Positions 17,275-25,890 of a stretch of 64,000 nt of DNA are shown one piece after another (the stretch's first letter is position 1; each line of letters opens with the position of its first letter). Position numbers and translations under genes: made by a program. Location of the stretch: positions 75,955 to 139,954 of the forward strand of contig JAYVXO010000193.1 in assembly GCA_043785105.1 (NCBI GenBank), given 5' to 3'. The stretch comes from Fimbriiglobus sp043785105. Lineage in GTDB: Bacteria > Planctomycetota > Planctomycetia > Gemmatales > Gemmataceae. Under the pieces are notes generated by a model. It saw only the letters and a list, made by a program, of their open reading frames with translations. It was not told where the DNA came from and searched no databases.

Positions 17275-18801
17275 ATGCGGTTCCGTGTGCTTGGCTTGAC
17301 CTTTCTGACTTGGCTTGTGATGTCCGCCCCAGCGCACGCGGCGCCGCCGAACATCGTGTTCATATTCAGTGACGACCATGCGTATCAGGCGATTAGTGCG
17401 TATGGCCACCCGCTGAAGTTGCTGGACACGCCCAACCTGGATCGGATTGCCAAGGGCGGGATGCGGTTCGATCGGTGCTTGGTGCCGAACAGCATTTGCG
17501 GGCCGAGTCGCGCGACCGTGATGACGGGCAAGTACAGCCACGCAAACGGGTTTTACAACAACACTAACAGCAAGTTTGATGGCAGTCAGGTCACGTTCCC
17601 GAAGCTGTTGAAGGCGGCGGGGTATCAGACGGCGGTGATTGGCAAGTGGCACCTCGTCACCGACCCGGTGGGCTTCGACCATTGGGACATCCTGCCCGGC
17701 CAGGGCATCTACTACAACCCGCCGATGATCCGCAACGGCACCCGCATCAAGCACACCGGCTACGTGACCGACCTGATTACGGACTTCTCGATCGACTGGC
17801 TCAAGGACCGTGACAAGTCGAAGCCCTTCCTGCTGATGTGCCAACACAAAGCCCCGCACCGCGAATGGGCACCGGCGCTGCGCCACTTGGGTCACGACAA
17901 GGACCGCAAGTACCCGGAGCCGGATACCCTCTTCGACGACTACGCCGGCCGTGGCAAGGCGGAGAAGAACCAGGACATGACGATCGAAAAAACGATGACG
18001 CCCAACGACCTGAAGTTCACCGACCCGGCTGGCATGACCCCGGAGCAAAAAGCGAAGTGGGACGAGTACTACAAGCTCCGCAACGCCGCGTTCGAGGCGA
18101 ACAAGCCGACCGGCAACGACCTCGTGCGGTGGAAGTACAACCGCTACCTGCACGACTACCTGGGGTGCATCAAGGCGGTCGATGAAGGCGTCGGCAAGGT
18201 GCTGGACTACCTGGACGCCGAGGGACTTTCGGACAACACCATCGTCGTTTACGCCTCCGATCAGGGCTTCTATCTCGGCGAACACGGCTGGTTCGACAAG
18301 CGATGGATCTTTGAAGAATCGCTCCGCACCCCGCTCCTGGTGAAGTGGCCCGGCGTCACTAAACCGGGCACCGTGAACGCGGACATCGTCAGTAACCTTG
18401 ACTTCGCCGAAACCTTCCTCGATGCCGCCGGGGTCGCCATCCCCAAAGAGATGCAAGGCCGCAGCTTGAAGCCGGTGCTAAAGGGCGAAACCCCCGCCGA
18501 TTGGCGCAAAAGCTTCTACTACCACTACTACGAGTACCCCGGCCCGCACAACGTCGCCCGCCACTACGGCGTGGTCACGGACCGCTATAAGCTCGTCCAC
18601 TTCTACGAACCCGGCACCGAATACTGGGAACTCTTCGACCGCAAAACCGACCCGCAAGAACTCCTCAGCGTCTACGGCAAACCCGACTACGCGGAGACAC
18701 AGAAGGAACTCCACGACGAGTTGGACAAGCTCCGACGCGACCTCGCCGTGCCCAACCCCGATCCTGAAGAGACGATGATCCGCCCGAAGAAAGGGAAGTA
18801 G
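17275..18801 (+). CDS. Secreted formylglycine-dependent sulfatase
   Basis: A 508-residue sulfatase with a signal peptide (VLGLTFLTWLVMSAPAHA then APPN). NIVFIFSDDHAY supplies the first metal-binding Asp pair. The maturation signature is SICGPSRATVMTGK, with Cys75 the predicted formylglycine. Further blocks are IGKWHL, VYASDQGFYLGEHGWFDKRW and a C-terminal YELFDR-like WELFDRKTDPQE. Family members desulfate marine and plant polysaccharides or proteoglycans; the substrate is not predictable here. ATG at 17275 follows TCGGAGGCTTCTCCC. No sulfatase-modifying enzyme is in this window. Confidence 0.94.
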   Translation: MRFRVLGLTFLTWLVMSAPAHAAPPNIVFIFSDDHAYQAISAYGHPLKLLDTPNLDRIAKGGMRFDRCLVPNSICGPSRATVMTGKYSHANGFYNNTNSKFDGSQVTFPKLLKAAGYQTAVIGKWHLVTDPVGFDHWDILPGQGIYYNPPMIRNGTRIKHTGYVTDLITDFSIDWLKDRDKSKPFLLMCQHKAPHREWAPALRHLGHDKDRKYPEPDTLFDDYAGRGKAEKNQDMTIEKTMTPNDLKFTDPAGMTPEQKAKWDEYYKLRNAAFEANKPTGNDLVRWKYNRYLHDYLGCIKAVDEGVGKVLDYLDAEGLSDNTIVVYASDQGFYLGEHGWFDKRWIFEESLRTPLLVKWPGVTKPGTVNADIVSNLDFAETFLDAAGVAIPKEMQGRSLKPVLKGETPADWRKSFYYHYYEYPGPHNVARHYGVVTDRYKLVHFYEPGTEYWELFDRKTDPQELLSVYGKPDYAETQKELHDELDKLRRDLAVPNPDPEETMIRPKKGK

Positions 18802-18810
18802 AGGTGAGGT

Positions 18811-19149
18811 ATGGAGAGAAGAAACGGGTACGCGGAGAACGCATCAATGGCGGATGATGACATCGTCACGTACAACGGGGTGTCGATGCGACGGGACTAT
18901 GCGGAGTCGTTGGCGGCAACGCAGTTGTGTCCGCACTACCGGGGTCATACCAAACGGTTCCTGCGGATTCCGTTGGGTAGCGAAGTCGGGATGAAGTTCC
19001 GCACCCAGGGCCTTGCGATGTGCCCCTGCTGCAATGCCGTCGTGGGGCAACTCCACGACCCGTTATGCGAGTACGAAGAGTGCCCACGGTGTCAGTCTCA
19101 AGTGATGTCGTGTGACTGCGAGTTCTTCACCGAAGACGCGGTGCATTGA
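18811..19149 (+). CDS. Small Cys-rich zinc-ribbon-like hypothetical protein
   Basis: A 112-residue protein, or 100 residues if translation starts at the ATG at 18847. The C-terminal half has a cluster of Cys residues in CPCC, ECPRCQ and CDCEFF settings, suggesting one or more bound zinc ions. The N-terminal half carries a single CPHYRGH. No catalytic motif. Both candidate starts have purine-rich ribosome sites (GAGGTGAGG and GGAGAA). It starts 9 bases after the sulfatase, so it is probably in the same transcript. I do not recognise a family. Confidence 0.6.
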   Translation: MERRNGYAENASMADDDIVTYNGVSMRRDYAESLAATQLCPHYRGHTKRFLRIPLGSEVGMKFRTQGLAMCPCCNAVVGQLHDPLCEYEECPRCQSQVMSCDCEFFTEDAVH

Positions 19150-19163
19150 ACTACCCCGTCAGC

Positions 19164-19488
19164 GGGTGAGCGTCACATTTGTTGATGGGCCGTTCGTCTA
19201 CAATCTGCCTGGTTTTTAGGCTGAAAGCCTGGCAGCACTCAGCCCAGGGCAAGCCGTTTCGGCGCCGCCCTGGGTACGCCGATCCCAATTCAGCAGCCTG
19301 AAAGGCTGCGAGCCGAACGCCAAGCGAGCTTGCTGTCAGCCCTTCAGGCTGAGAGTGTTTTTCTTGACCACCCAGGGCGGCGTCGCAAAGCCTCCTTGCC
19401 CTGGGCTGAGTGCTCCCAGCCCGTCGGGCTGAAGACGAATAATGCCGAAATCGTGGACAGAATGTCCACCAGCAAGCGTGACGCCCAC
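19164..19488. repeat. Nested palindromic element, copy B (filled)
   Basis: The outer left end reads GGGTGAGCGTCACATTTGTT and the right end complements it (CCACCAGCAAGCGTGACGCC). The inner unit spans about 19218-19432 with AGGCTGAAAGCCTGG at one end and its complement at the other. It matches copy A throughout most of its length, including the CCCAGGGCGGCGTCG core. It lies between the Cys-rich gene and the terminator of the peroxiredoxin gene. Confidence 0.85.
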
Positions 19489-19503
19489 GCGCCGTTAAAC
19501 GAA

Positions 19504-19528
19504 GCAACCCACGGTGGCCGTGGGTTGC
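19504..19528 (-). terminator. Hairpin terminator of peroxiredoxin gene
   Basis: A perfect 11-bp stem (GCAACCCACGG, loop TGG, then CCGTGGGTTGC) lies 22 bases beyond the minus-strand peroxiredoxin stop and is followed on that strand by TTCGTTTAAC. The stem is strong but the T-tract is short. Confidence 0.6.
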
Positions 19529-19550
19529 GTCTCAGTTCACTTGGGTTGGT

Positions 19551-20087
19551 TTACTTCAGGGCTTCGACGTACTTCAGCACTTCATCGGGGTGGTCTTTCG
19601 GGCTGACCTTGTCGTAAATCTTCGCAATCTTGCCATTCTTATCGACGACGAACGTGACCCGTTTCGGTAACTTGCGATCAGCCATTTCGATGCCGAGTTC
19701 CTTGATGAGCTTCAGGTCCGTGTCGCACAGCAGTGCGAACGGGAGCTTGTGGTCCTTGATGAATTTGTCCTGGGCCTTTTCATCGTCCGCACTGGCGCCG
19801 ATGACGACCGTGTTCTTGGGGAACTTCTCCGCGATGTCGCGGAACCCGCACGACTCGGTCGTGCAACCGGACGTGCTGGCCTTCGGGTAGAAGAAGATCA
19901 CGACCGTTTTGCCTTTGAAGTCGGCGATACTGATCGTCTTGGCGTCGGGCTTCGCCTTTTCGATTTGGGCGGCGGCCAGTTTCACGTCGGGGAACTTGTC
20001 GCCTTCCTTCACCTTCAACTTCGAGTCGTCCGCGTAAGCAACTGTCGTTAACAGTCCCGCGAGTAGGGCAAGAGCCATCCGAACCAT
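19551..20087 (-). CDS. Exported peroxiredoxin, BCP/PrxQ type
   Basis: A 178-residue thiol peroxidase with a signal peptide (MALALLAGLLTTVAYADD). The thioredoxin-like core contains FKGKTVVIFFYPKAST followed by GCTTESCGFRD: the first Cys is the expected peroxidatic residue and the second, five residues on, the PrxQ resolving Cys. VIGASADDEKAQ and PFALLCDTDLK follow the family. It should reduce hydroperoxides in the periplasm. ATG at 20087 is chosen because it starts the signal peptide; the longer frame to 20162 adds an unrelated stretch. Divergent from ychF. Confidence 0.92.
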   Translation of the reverse strand: MVRMALALLAGLLTTVAYADDSKLKVKEGDKFPDVKLAAAQIEKAKPDAKTISIADFKGKTVVIFFYPKASTSGCTTESCGFRDIAEKFPKNTVVIGASADDEKAQDKFIKDHKLPFALLCDTDLKLIKELGIEMADRKLPKRVTFVVDKNGKIAKIYDKVSPKDHPDEVLKYVEALK

Positions 20088-20246
20088 GAGCGTTTCTCCG
20101 AAAGGGGTGCGAATCAAAAAGAGGCACGGTGTTGATTTTATGCCCGCCCGCCGTCGCAGCACTCGAATCGGGCAAATTCCATAAAATCACACGGTCATGG
20201 GGTATACCTGGGGTTTCGCTTTCTCTTGCTTGAGGTCGTTGCGGAC

Positions 20247-21338
20247 ATGGAAGCTGGTATCGTCGGTTTGCCAAACGTGGGCAAAAGCACGCTGTTCAAC
20301 GCCTTGACCAGTTCCAAAACCGCGCAAAGTGCGAACTACCCGTTCTGCACCATCGAGCCGAACGAGGGCATCGTCAGCGTTCCGGACGATCGTTTGCGGC
20401 GGATCAGCCAGTACATCGTGCCGAAGAAGCTGGTGCCGACGGCGCTGAAACTCGTGGACATTGCCGGCATCGTGAAAGGCGCCAGCGAAGGGCAGGGGCT
20501 TGGGAACAAGTTCCTCAGCCACATTCGCCAAGTCGATGCGATTCTGCAAGTCGTGCGCTGCTTTGAAGACCCGGACATCATCCACGTTTCCGGCGAGGTG
20601 AACCCGATTTCGGACATCGAGACCATCGAAATCGAACTGATGCTCGCGGACATCCAAACGCTCGAGAATTCCCTGTCGCGTGCAGAACGCACCGCGAAAA
20701 GCGGCGACAAAGAAGCCATTCAACGGGCCGAAGTGATTAAGAAATGCCTCGCCCAACTCGCCACCGATCAACCGTTGCGCAAACTCAAACTCGACGCGGA
20801 AGAGATCAAGGCCGTCAACAGCTTCGGCCTGATGACCGCCAAGCCGATTTTGTACGTGGCCAACGTCGATGAAAACGATTTGACCGGACAAGGGCCGCTG
20901 GTCAAACAGGTGCGTGAATTCGCCGCGAAAATCGGCGCGTCGGTGGTGCCGGTGTGTGCGAAACTGGAAGCGGAGATTGCCGAACTCGACGAAGCCGACC
21001 GCGCCGAAATGCTCGCCTCCACCGGGTTGACCGAACCGGCCTTGGCGGTGTTAGCCCGCGAAGCGTACCGCGTGCTGGGCCTGCAAAGCTACTTCACCGC
21101 AGGTGAAAAAGAAGTTCGCGCGTGGACCGTTCCCATCGGCGCGACCGCCCCGCAAGCCGCCGGGGTCATCCACACCGACTTCGAGAAAGGCTTCATCCGC
21201 GTCGAGGTCTACGCGCTCGAAGATTTAGAAACCTACAAGAACGAAAAAGACATCCGCGCCGCCGGCAAGCTCCGCATCGAAGGCAAAAGCTACGTCATGC
21301 AAGACGGCGACATCTGCCACTTCTTGTTCAACACGTAA
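20247..21338 (+). CDS. ychF: Ribosome-binding ATPase YchF
   Basis: A 363-residue Obg-related P-loop protein that hydrolyses ATP and binds ribosomes. Walker A is GLPNVGKSTLF at the very N-terminus, then DIAGIVKGASEGQGLGN (G3), and LYVANVDEND as the altered G4 motif in place of NKxD, characteristic of YchF. The TGS-like C-terminal domain ends in YVMQDGDICHFLFNT. ATG at 20247 gives the usual MEAGIVGLP start. Stand-alone gene. Confidence 0.96.
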   Translation: MEAGIVGLPNVGKSTLFNALTSSKTAQSANYPFCTIEPNEGIVSVPDDRLRRISQYIVPKKLVPTALKLVDIAGIVKGASEGQGLGNKFLSHIRQVDAILQVVRCFEDPDIIHVSGEVNPISDIETIEIELMLADIQTLENSLSRAERTAKSGDKEAIQRAEVIKKCLAQLATDQPLRKLKLDAEEIKAVNSFGLMTAKPILYVANVDENDLTGQGPLVKQVREFAAKIGASVVPVCAKLEAEIAELDEADRAEMLASTGLTEPALAVLAREAYRVLGLQSYFTAGEKEVRAWTVPIGATAPQAAGVIHTDFEKGFIRVEVYALEDLETYKNEKDIRAAGKLRIEGKSYVMQDGDICHFLFNT

Positions 21339-21678
21339 TGGCGTGATGACTGGCAGGAGCGTTTCTTCGATTGGTATAGTCCGGTTGAACGAACACACCT
21401 GCCATCGAATGCTGTCAATGAAACTTTTCGGCGATTTTCAGAATATTTTGTTTGACATGCTGATCGTTTGCGATACCCTCACCTTTGTCTCCTTCACACC
21501 GCCAGCACAACAACCCGACTCGTTCGGCAAGATCAAGCTTTTCGCAGTCCGGCCAGTTGATTTACAATAGACTTCTTCAACTCTTCAGTGTTGATAGCTC
21601 GCGGCTATCTGAAGCAGTGGCAGAACTACGCAGTCTTAACTTCCAATTCCTGTCAATCTCCTTGTTTTCGGAGCAGTC
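21339..21678. other. 340-base intergenic region without supported gene
   Basis: AT-richer than its surroundings and with short frames only, none with coding character. A TTGACA-like hexamer at about 21449 is followed by GATACC after roughly 15 bases, a weak promoter candidate. No repeat of the families seen elsewhere is present. It probably holds the leader of the downstream HEAT protein gene. Confidence 0.5.
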
Positions 21679-22584
21679 ATGTTTCGTTTGAGCTTCTTTT
21701 TTGTGCTGCTTGTGGGTCTGTTTTGCATCACACACGATGGCATTGCCCAAGATAAACCGAAAGAGAAAAAGCAGATTGGCAAGCCACGAGAAGCCGAAGA
21801 TCTCAGCCCGGAATTGCGAGCAATCGTGGATGAATTGAAAGCCAAAGACATTAAAATTCGGATCAAGGCCTGCGATGACTTGAAGGCGAAAGGTGAGGAT
21901 GCCGCGCCCGCAACGAAGTACATTTGTAATTCGTTGACAGACCCGTCTCTCAAAGTGGCAACGGCGGCGTTAAACGCATTGGAAGTGGTCTCTCCACAGT
22001 TGTACAAACCCGTTTCGATTCTAGTTCTAGACAGCCACTACCAAAATCAAATTGATGCGGGTGTGGCTCTTGGCTTGATGGGGAACAAAGCGAAACCTGC
22101 GATGGGGTTGATGGTCGCACTACTCCGGAAAGCCATTAGCACGGAAAGTAGCGCCGGTAGCAAAAGAGAAGGGTACTCGCCAGGGCTACTAAATCTTACT
22201 GGTAGTCGTGCTGTTCCAGGAGCCAGATATTGTGCTAACAAAATTATCGAAGCCATCCTCCAAATCGATCCCAACGAGTCGGAAAGTATCCGGATCGTGA
22301 AGAGCTTTGCCAGTCCCACCAATGCATCGAGTCATGGTCGAGTCGATGCGTTCCTTTACTTATGCACGCTGGCCGGCGACGATGAAGCGAAGCGGAAAGG
22401 TTTGTTCCCGTTCATGAAAGCGGGTTTGTATGACACGCCGAATGCCGTTGTCTATATCCAAAAAGCCGGTGAGTTCGGCGCGCTGGCAAAAGAGTTTTTA
22501 CCCGGATTGACGAAGATGAAAATCGCTCCTGATAAAGCAATCCGTGACGCAGCAATCAAGGCAATTTCGCAGATCGAGGAATAA
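21679..22584 (+). CDS. Secreted HEAT-repeat protein
   Basis: A 301-residue protein with an export signal (FFFVLLVGLFCITHDGIAQ) and a charged linker (DKPKEKKQIGKPREAE), followed by helical repeats of HEAT type: KIRIKACDDLKAKGEDAAP, SLKVATAALNALEVVSP and the C-terminal KAIRDAAIKAISQIEE. The repeats probably form a protein-binding solenoid in the periplasm. No enzyme motif. ATG at 21679 follows TTCGGAGCAGTC. Paralogous in style to the HEAT protein at 24474. Confidence 0.8.
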   Translation: MFRLSFFFVLLVGLFCITHDGIAQDKPKEKKQIGKPREAEDLSPELRAIVDELKAKDIKIRIKACDDLKAKGEDAAPATKYICNSLTDPSLKVATAALNALEVVSPQLYKPVSILVLDSHYQNQIDAGVALGLMGNKAKPAMGLMVALLRKAISTESSAGSKREGYSPGLLNLTGSRAVPGARYCANKIIEAILQIDPNESESIRIVKSFASPTNASSHGRVDAFLYLCTLAGDDEAKRKGLFPFMKAGLYDTPNAVVYIQKAGEFGALAKEFLPGLTKMKIAPDKAIRDAAIKAISQIEE

Positions 22585-22644
22585 AAAAACAGGTAGATAT
22601 AAAAGTAGCGTTGGATACCTTCCTACTGTGGAGGAGAAACTGCC

Positions 22645-22872
22645 ATGACCCTGTCTGACAATAATGAGCTACTGGATGCCATTCTTGAGTTGCGGCGGGC
22701 GCTGCCGTCAATGCGATTGGGACAATTGATCGCTAACATGGCAACCGTCGCGCGTGGGCCAATACCGGGAGCAGTGTGGGACGCGGAAGATGATGAACTG
22801 TTGGCGGCAGTACGTTGGCAGTTGGAGCAATTGTCAGTGACATCCTCTCGTGAAGTCGCTGACTTCAAGTGA
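22645..22872 (+). CDS. Small conserved hypothetical protein (75 aa)
   Basis: A 75-residue protein beginning MTLSDNNELLDAILELRRAL and containing the blocks RLGQLIANMATVARG and VWDAEDDELLAAVRWQL. I recall this layout (LxELRxxHPxWRxGQLVANxA then VWDxEDxEFL) from a small family frequent in planctomycetes and cyanobacteria, with no known function. ATG at 22645 has GGAGGAGAAACTGCC just upstream, a strong ribosome site. It precedes an antitoxin-like gene by 66 bases. Confidence 0.65.
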   Translation: MTLSDNNELLDAILELRRALPSMRLGQLIANMATVARGPIPGAVWDAEDDELLAAVRWQLEQLSVTSSREVADFK

Positions 22873-22937
22873 TGACGACACGTTGTCAACTCCATTCGGT
22901 AATGGTAAGTTTGATGCCGCACGTGGGAGGAATTTGC

Positions 22938-23171
22938 ATGTCCGTGTCTGCCACGTCCCTTGGCATCGATCGGCTTTCGCGTGAGGACCGCCTCGCGTTA
23001 GTCCAGGAAATTTGGGATAGCATTGCATTGGAGCAACGCGAACCCTTTCTGAGTGATGCCCAGCGGCAGGAACTGGCTCGGCGTGTTGCGGAACACGATG
23101 CGAATCCTGACGACGTGATTCCGTGGGAGCAAGTGAAAGCCCGAACGTTAGCCCGGTTGCGGAACCCATAA
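22938..23171 (+). CDS. Putative addiction-module component (antitoxin-like), orphan
   Basis: A 77-residue protein of the putative addiction module component family (RelB-like partners of ParE/RelE toxins). The signature is the N-terminal block LSREDRLALVQEIWDSI, followed by LSDAQRQELARRVAEHDANP and IPWEQVKARTLARL. ATG at 22938 has GTGGGAGGAATTTGC in front. No toxin gene follows: the next 240 bases contain a repeat element (copy C) and then an unrelated gene, so the antitoxin is an orphan, or its toxin was lost near the repeat. Confidence 0.8.
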   Translation: MSVSATSLGIDRLSREDRLALVQEIWDSIALEQREPFLSDAQRQELARRVAEHDANPDDVIPWEQVKARTLARLRNP

Positions 23172-23282
23172 GCGTCACATTTGTTGGTGGACTGTTTGGA
23201 CACAAGTCGCCCAGTTTTCTGGCCGACACGAACATGCCAGAATCGTAAACAAATTTTCCACCACCAAGCGTGACGCACACCC
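23171..23282. repeat. Palindromic element, copy C (lacks inner unit)
   Basis: AGCGTCACATTTGTTGGTGG at the left and CCACCAAGCGTGACGC at the right form the outer inverted repeat found in copies A and B, but the 215-base inner palindrome is missing. The point corresponding to the inner insertion lies near CCAGTTTTCTGGCCGAC (about 23210-23226). The left end begins at the stop codon of the antitoxin gene. Confidence 0.8.
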
Positions 23283-23414
23283 GTCACTACCTTGCCGGCA
23301 GATTTACTTTCCCCATCGTCCCGGCCCCTGTTACAGTCGGTGTGCGTTGGTGGCAATGACGCCATTTTGCAATGCACCCTCATACGCCTGCTCACAATTC
23401 TTCCGGAGGTTGCG

Positions 23415-24443
23415 ATGTCATTCAGCGATCAACGCGATAAAATCGCGGGCTACGCCGACGAGCGGTGGATGGTGCCTTGCAAGGACGGCCTCGTGTGGCT
23501 TTCCGGCGGCGGCGCGATCAACACGGCCGAGCAGATCGCCAAGCAAAAGCAGGTCACGAAGAAGGACTGGGCCGCGACGTTCCTCGATTATATGGGCGGC
23601 ACCGTCCAGTACGAGGGCCTCTACTTGGTACCCGTGGCGGACCTGGCTAGGGTGAAAACCGGCCAGTTGGACGCCGGCTCGTACCCCGATCGCAAGATGA
23701 TTTCGTCGTGGTCCGACGACGCGAGCCGGGACAAAAACAACCCCGAAGTGGTGGCCCAGAAGCCCGAATTCCACGGGCTGAATGACTGCTCGCATTTCGT
23801 CACCCAGTGCCTCGCCGCCGGGGACATTCACATGGAAACCACTTGGGTGCCGGCACTCTTCAACAGCCTCAGTGCTCGTGCCAAAATGCTCGCCAAGATG
23901 GTTACGGACGCCGACGCGGAGAACGTCGTCAAATCCGGCGTCATGAAAAAAGGTGATGTGATCGTCTACTCCGCCGGGGCAGAACACCACCATAGCGTCA
24001 TATACATGGGTAACGCTCAGATAGCCATGCACACCCGGTCCAACCACCCGGATCAACGGACCTTCCGAGGGAATTGGAAGGTGTCCGCGAACGCCGAACA
24101 CCCCCTCGTGACGTTGTTCCACTTCGGCGACGACGACGCGGCAATCCCTCCCGATTCGCCCATGTTCGGTTGGTGGAAGGTTCTGTGGAATGGGGCGCCC
24201 TTCTATTACTATTTCGACAAAACCGGGCGGGTCGGGTGGACCCGACAGCCGCCCGCAAATCTGAACCTGCCGTTGTCCGCACCCGGCGGTCAAGGGTTCT
24301 GGTTCGTGGAACGGACTCACATCGGCATTTGCTGGACGAACACAGGCAGTTACGAGACGCTGATGATTCGCCCGCCCCAAAGCGACACGCACATGGAAGG
24401 CAAATGGAACGGCACCGATAACCTCATCGCGGACAAAATGTAG
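23415..24443 (+). CDS. Putative amidase/NlpC-P60-like protein
   Basis: A 342-residue protein without signal peptide. The central region carries GLNDCSHFVTQCLAAGD, a Cys followed by S-x-F-V typical of papain-like amidase (amidase_6 or NlpC/P60) nucleophile blocks, and later AEHHHSVIYMGN, a plausible catalytic His strand. The C-terminal third (FYYYFDKTGRVGWTRQPP and GQGFWFVERTHIGICWTNTG) is a separate aromatic-rich domain I do not recognise. ATG at 23415 has TTCCGGAGGTTGCG, an excellent ribosome site. Function inferred from the Cys/His blocks only. Confidence 0.55.
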   Translation: MSFSDQRDKIAGYADERWMVPCKDGLVWLSGGGAINTAEQIAKQKQVTKKDWAATFLDYMGGTVQYEGLYLVPVADLARVKTGQLDAGSYPDRKMISSWSDDASRDKNNPEVVAQKPEFHGLNDCSHFVTQCLAAGDIHMETTWVPALFNSLSARAKMLAKMVTDADAENVVKSGVMKKGDVIVYSAGAEHHHSVIYMGNAQIAMHTRSNHPDQRTFRGNWKVSANAEHPLVTLFHFGDDDAAIPPDSPMFGWWKVLWNGAPFYYYFDKTGRVGWTRQPPANLNLPLSAPGGQGFWFVERTHIGICWTNTGSYETLMIRPPQSDTHMEGKWNGTDNLIADKM

Positions 24444-24473
24444 ACGTGTCGAACGTCCGGCGGTTGTTCGCGG

Positions 24474-25799
24474 CTAGGGCTTCTTCGCGGGCAGGGCGGC
24501 GGGTGCGGGTGCAATAGGGGCGGCGGGGCGGCGGTCGTTTTTCAGGGCGGCGATGGCGTTTTCGGCGAACTTCTTCAAGTCCGCATTTTTGGTGGTGAGT
24601 ACGAGTCGTTCGAGTTCAGGCTGCGCGGCGCGGGCTTCGTCGCCCATGCTCATCACGGTGGTGATCGCGGCGGCGGCGACCATCGGTTCGTCATGAAACA
24701 ACGCGGTCAGGATCGTGTTCATCACCGGCTTGGCTTTCGGGCCGAGCACGGCCAAGGCGTTCAACGCCTGCACTTGAAGTTGCGGGTCGGTCGCCGTGAC
24801 CAACCCGCCCATTGACTTCAGCGTGGTATCAAACACCCGATCGTCGTACATGATGTGCAGAAGCATCAGCCAAACTTTCACCGTCGGGTCGGTCTCCAAG
24901 CCTTTCACCCTGGCCGAAATCACGTCAATATAAGGCTTGGCGACCGCCGGGTAGCCGTTGGGGTCGGCGGAGTACGGCGGCCCCAGGAGAACCAGAGAGT
25001 GACACGCCTCGATGCGAACCGTCGCACTTTTATCGCGGATGAGTTGGAAGTTCAGCTTGTCCATCGCGGCCTTGCTGGGCGGGCGCTTGACGATCGGGAT
25101 TAAGTTCGGGCTGAGCGTCGTCTGAATCGCCTTGTCGTCAAACGCGATGCCGGCGATGCGCCCCAGGGTGGTGGCCGCCGCGGCGCGAACCTCCCACGAC
25201 GGGTCGTCCGCGACCGCGACAACGGCGTTGATCGCGCCGAACGCTTCCAGCCCGAAGCTCCCCAGCGCGCGGGTCGCGTGAACGCGGATCACGCTACCGG
25301 GCAACGTTCTCCCCAGCACGCCTGTGAGTTTGTCCGACGTGGCCTTCAAGTCCTCCAGTTTGTCGAACCCGATCATCGCGATGATGAGAATCGCGTTGAC
25401 GCGGACGCCGGGGTCCGTGTCGTCGAGCAACCCGGTTAACGGTTTGATCGCCTGACTCCGCGCCGCCGCAACGCCGAAGAGTGGGATCACTTTCACGGCC
25501 CGTTCCCGCACCGTCGGGTCGGTGCTTTTGAAATCGGCCAACCACTCGGTCAAACTGCGGTTGCCGACCCTACTGGGTGGGGCGAAGGGTTTCAACATTT
25601 CCATCGCGTTAGGCGCAGCAACGGGCGGCGGCGTGGGGGTCAGTTGCGGTGCGGCAGTTGGCAAGGCTGGCGGAAGTGGGCTGACGTTTTGAGCGGGCGG
25701 CGCGAACGGCGGAACGGGCGGTGGCACCGGGGGCTGAGCCACAGCCACCGACGCAATCAGCACAACTAAGGGTAAAGCCCACCGCAGAGAACACAACAT
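24474..25799 (-). CDS. Secreted Pro-rich HEAT-repeat protein
   Basis: A 441-residue exported protein. After the signal peptide (LPLVVLIASVAVAQ) comes a Pro-rich linker of about 45 residues (PPVPPPVPPFAPPAQNV), then at least eight HEAT-like repeats of the DPTVRERAVKVIPLFG, DPGVRVNAILIIAMIG, DPSWEVRAAAATTLGRIAG and DPQLQVQALNALAVLG pattern. It ends in a Pro/Ala tail. It probably scaffolds partners in the periplasm. The start at 25799 coincides with the signal peptide. Divergent from the esterase gene at 25891 with 90 bases between starts. Confidence 0.85.
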   Translation of the reverse strand: MLCSLRWALPLVVLIASVAVAQPPVPPPVPPFAPPAQNVSPLPPALPTAAPQLTPTPPPVAAPNAMEMLKPFAPPSRVGNRSLTEWLADFKSTDPTVRERAVKVIPLFGVAAARSQAIKPLTGLLDDTDPGVRVNAILIIAMIGFDKLEDLKATSDKLTGVLGRTLPGSVIRVHATRALGSFGLEAFGAINAVVAVADDPSWEVRAAAATTLGRIAGIAFDDKAIQTTLSPNLIPIVKRPPSKAAMDKLNFQLIRDKSATVRIEACHSLVLLGPPYSADPNGYPAVAKPYIDVISARVKGLETDPTVKVWLMLLHIMYDDRVFDTTLKSMGGLVTATDPQLQVQALNALAVLGPKAKPVMNTILTALFHDEPMVAAAAITTVMSMGDEARAAQPELERLVLTTKNADLKKFAENAIAALKNDRRPAAPIAPAPAALPAKKP

Positions 25800-25890
25800 G
25801 AGACGGCCTCCTACTCGATTTCACTTGCTCTAGTCTACCGTCAACGTCCACAACGCCGCAACTGAACAAGCTGTTGGCGGGATTCGACTC

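Noticed and set aside
17155..18456. 433-codon frame on the minus strand
   Set aside because: Antisense to the sulfatase, which has full active-site motifs; the end reads through a palindromic repeat.
15141..23282. CRISPR array
   Set aside because: Repeats here are few, far apart, palindromic over long arms and not regularly spaced; no cas genes are in the window.
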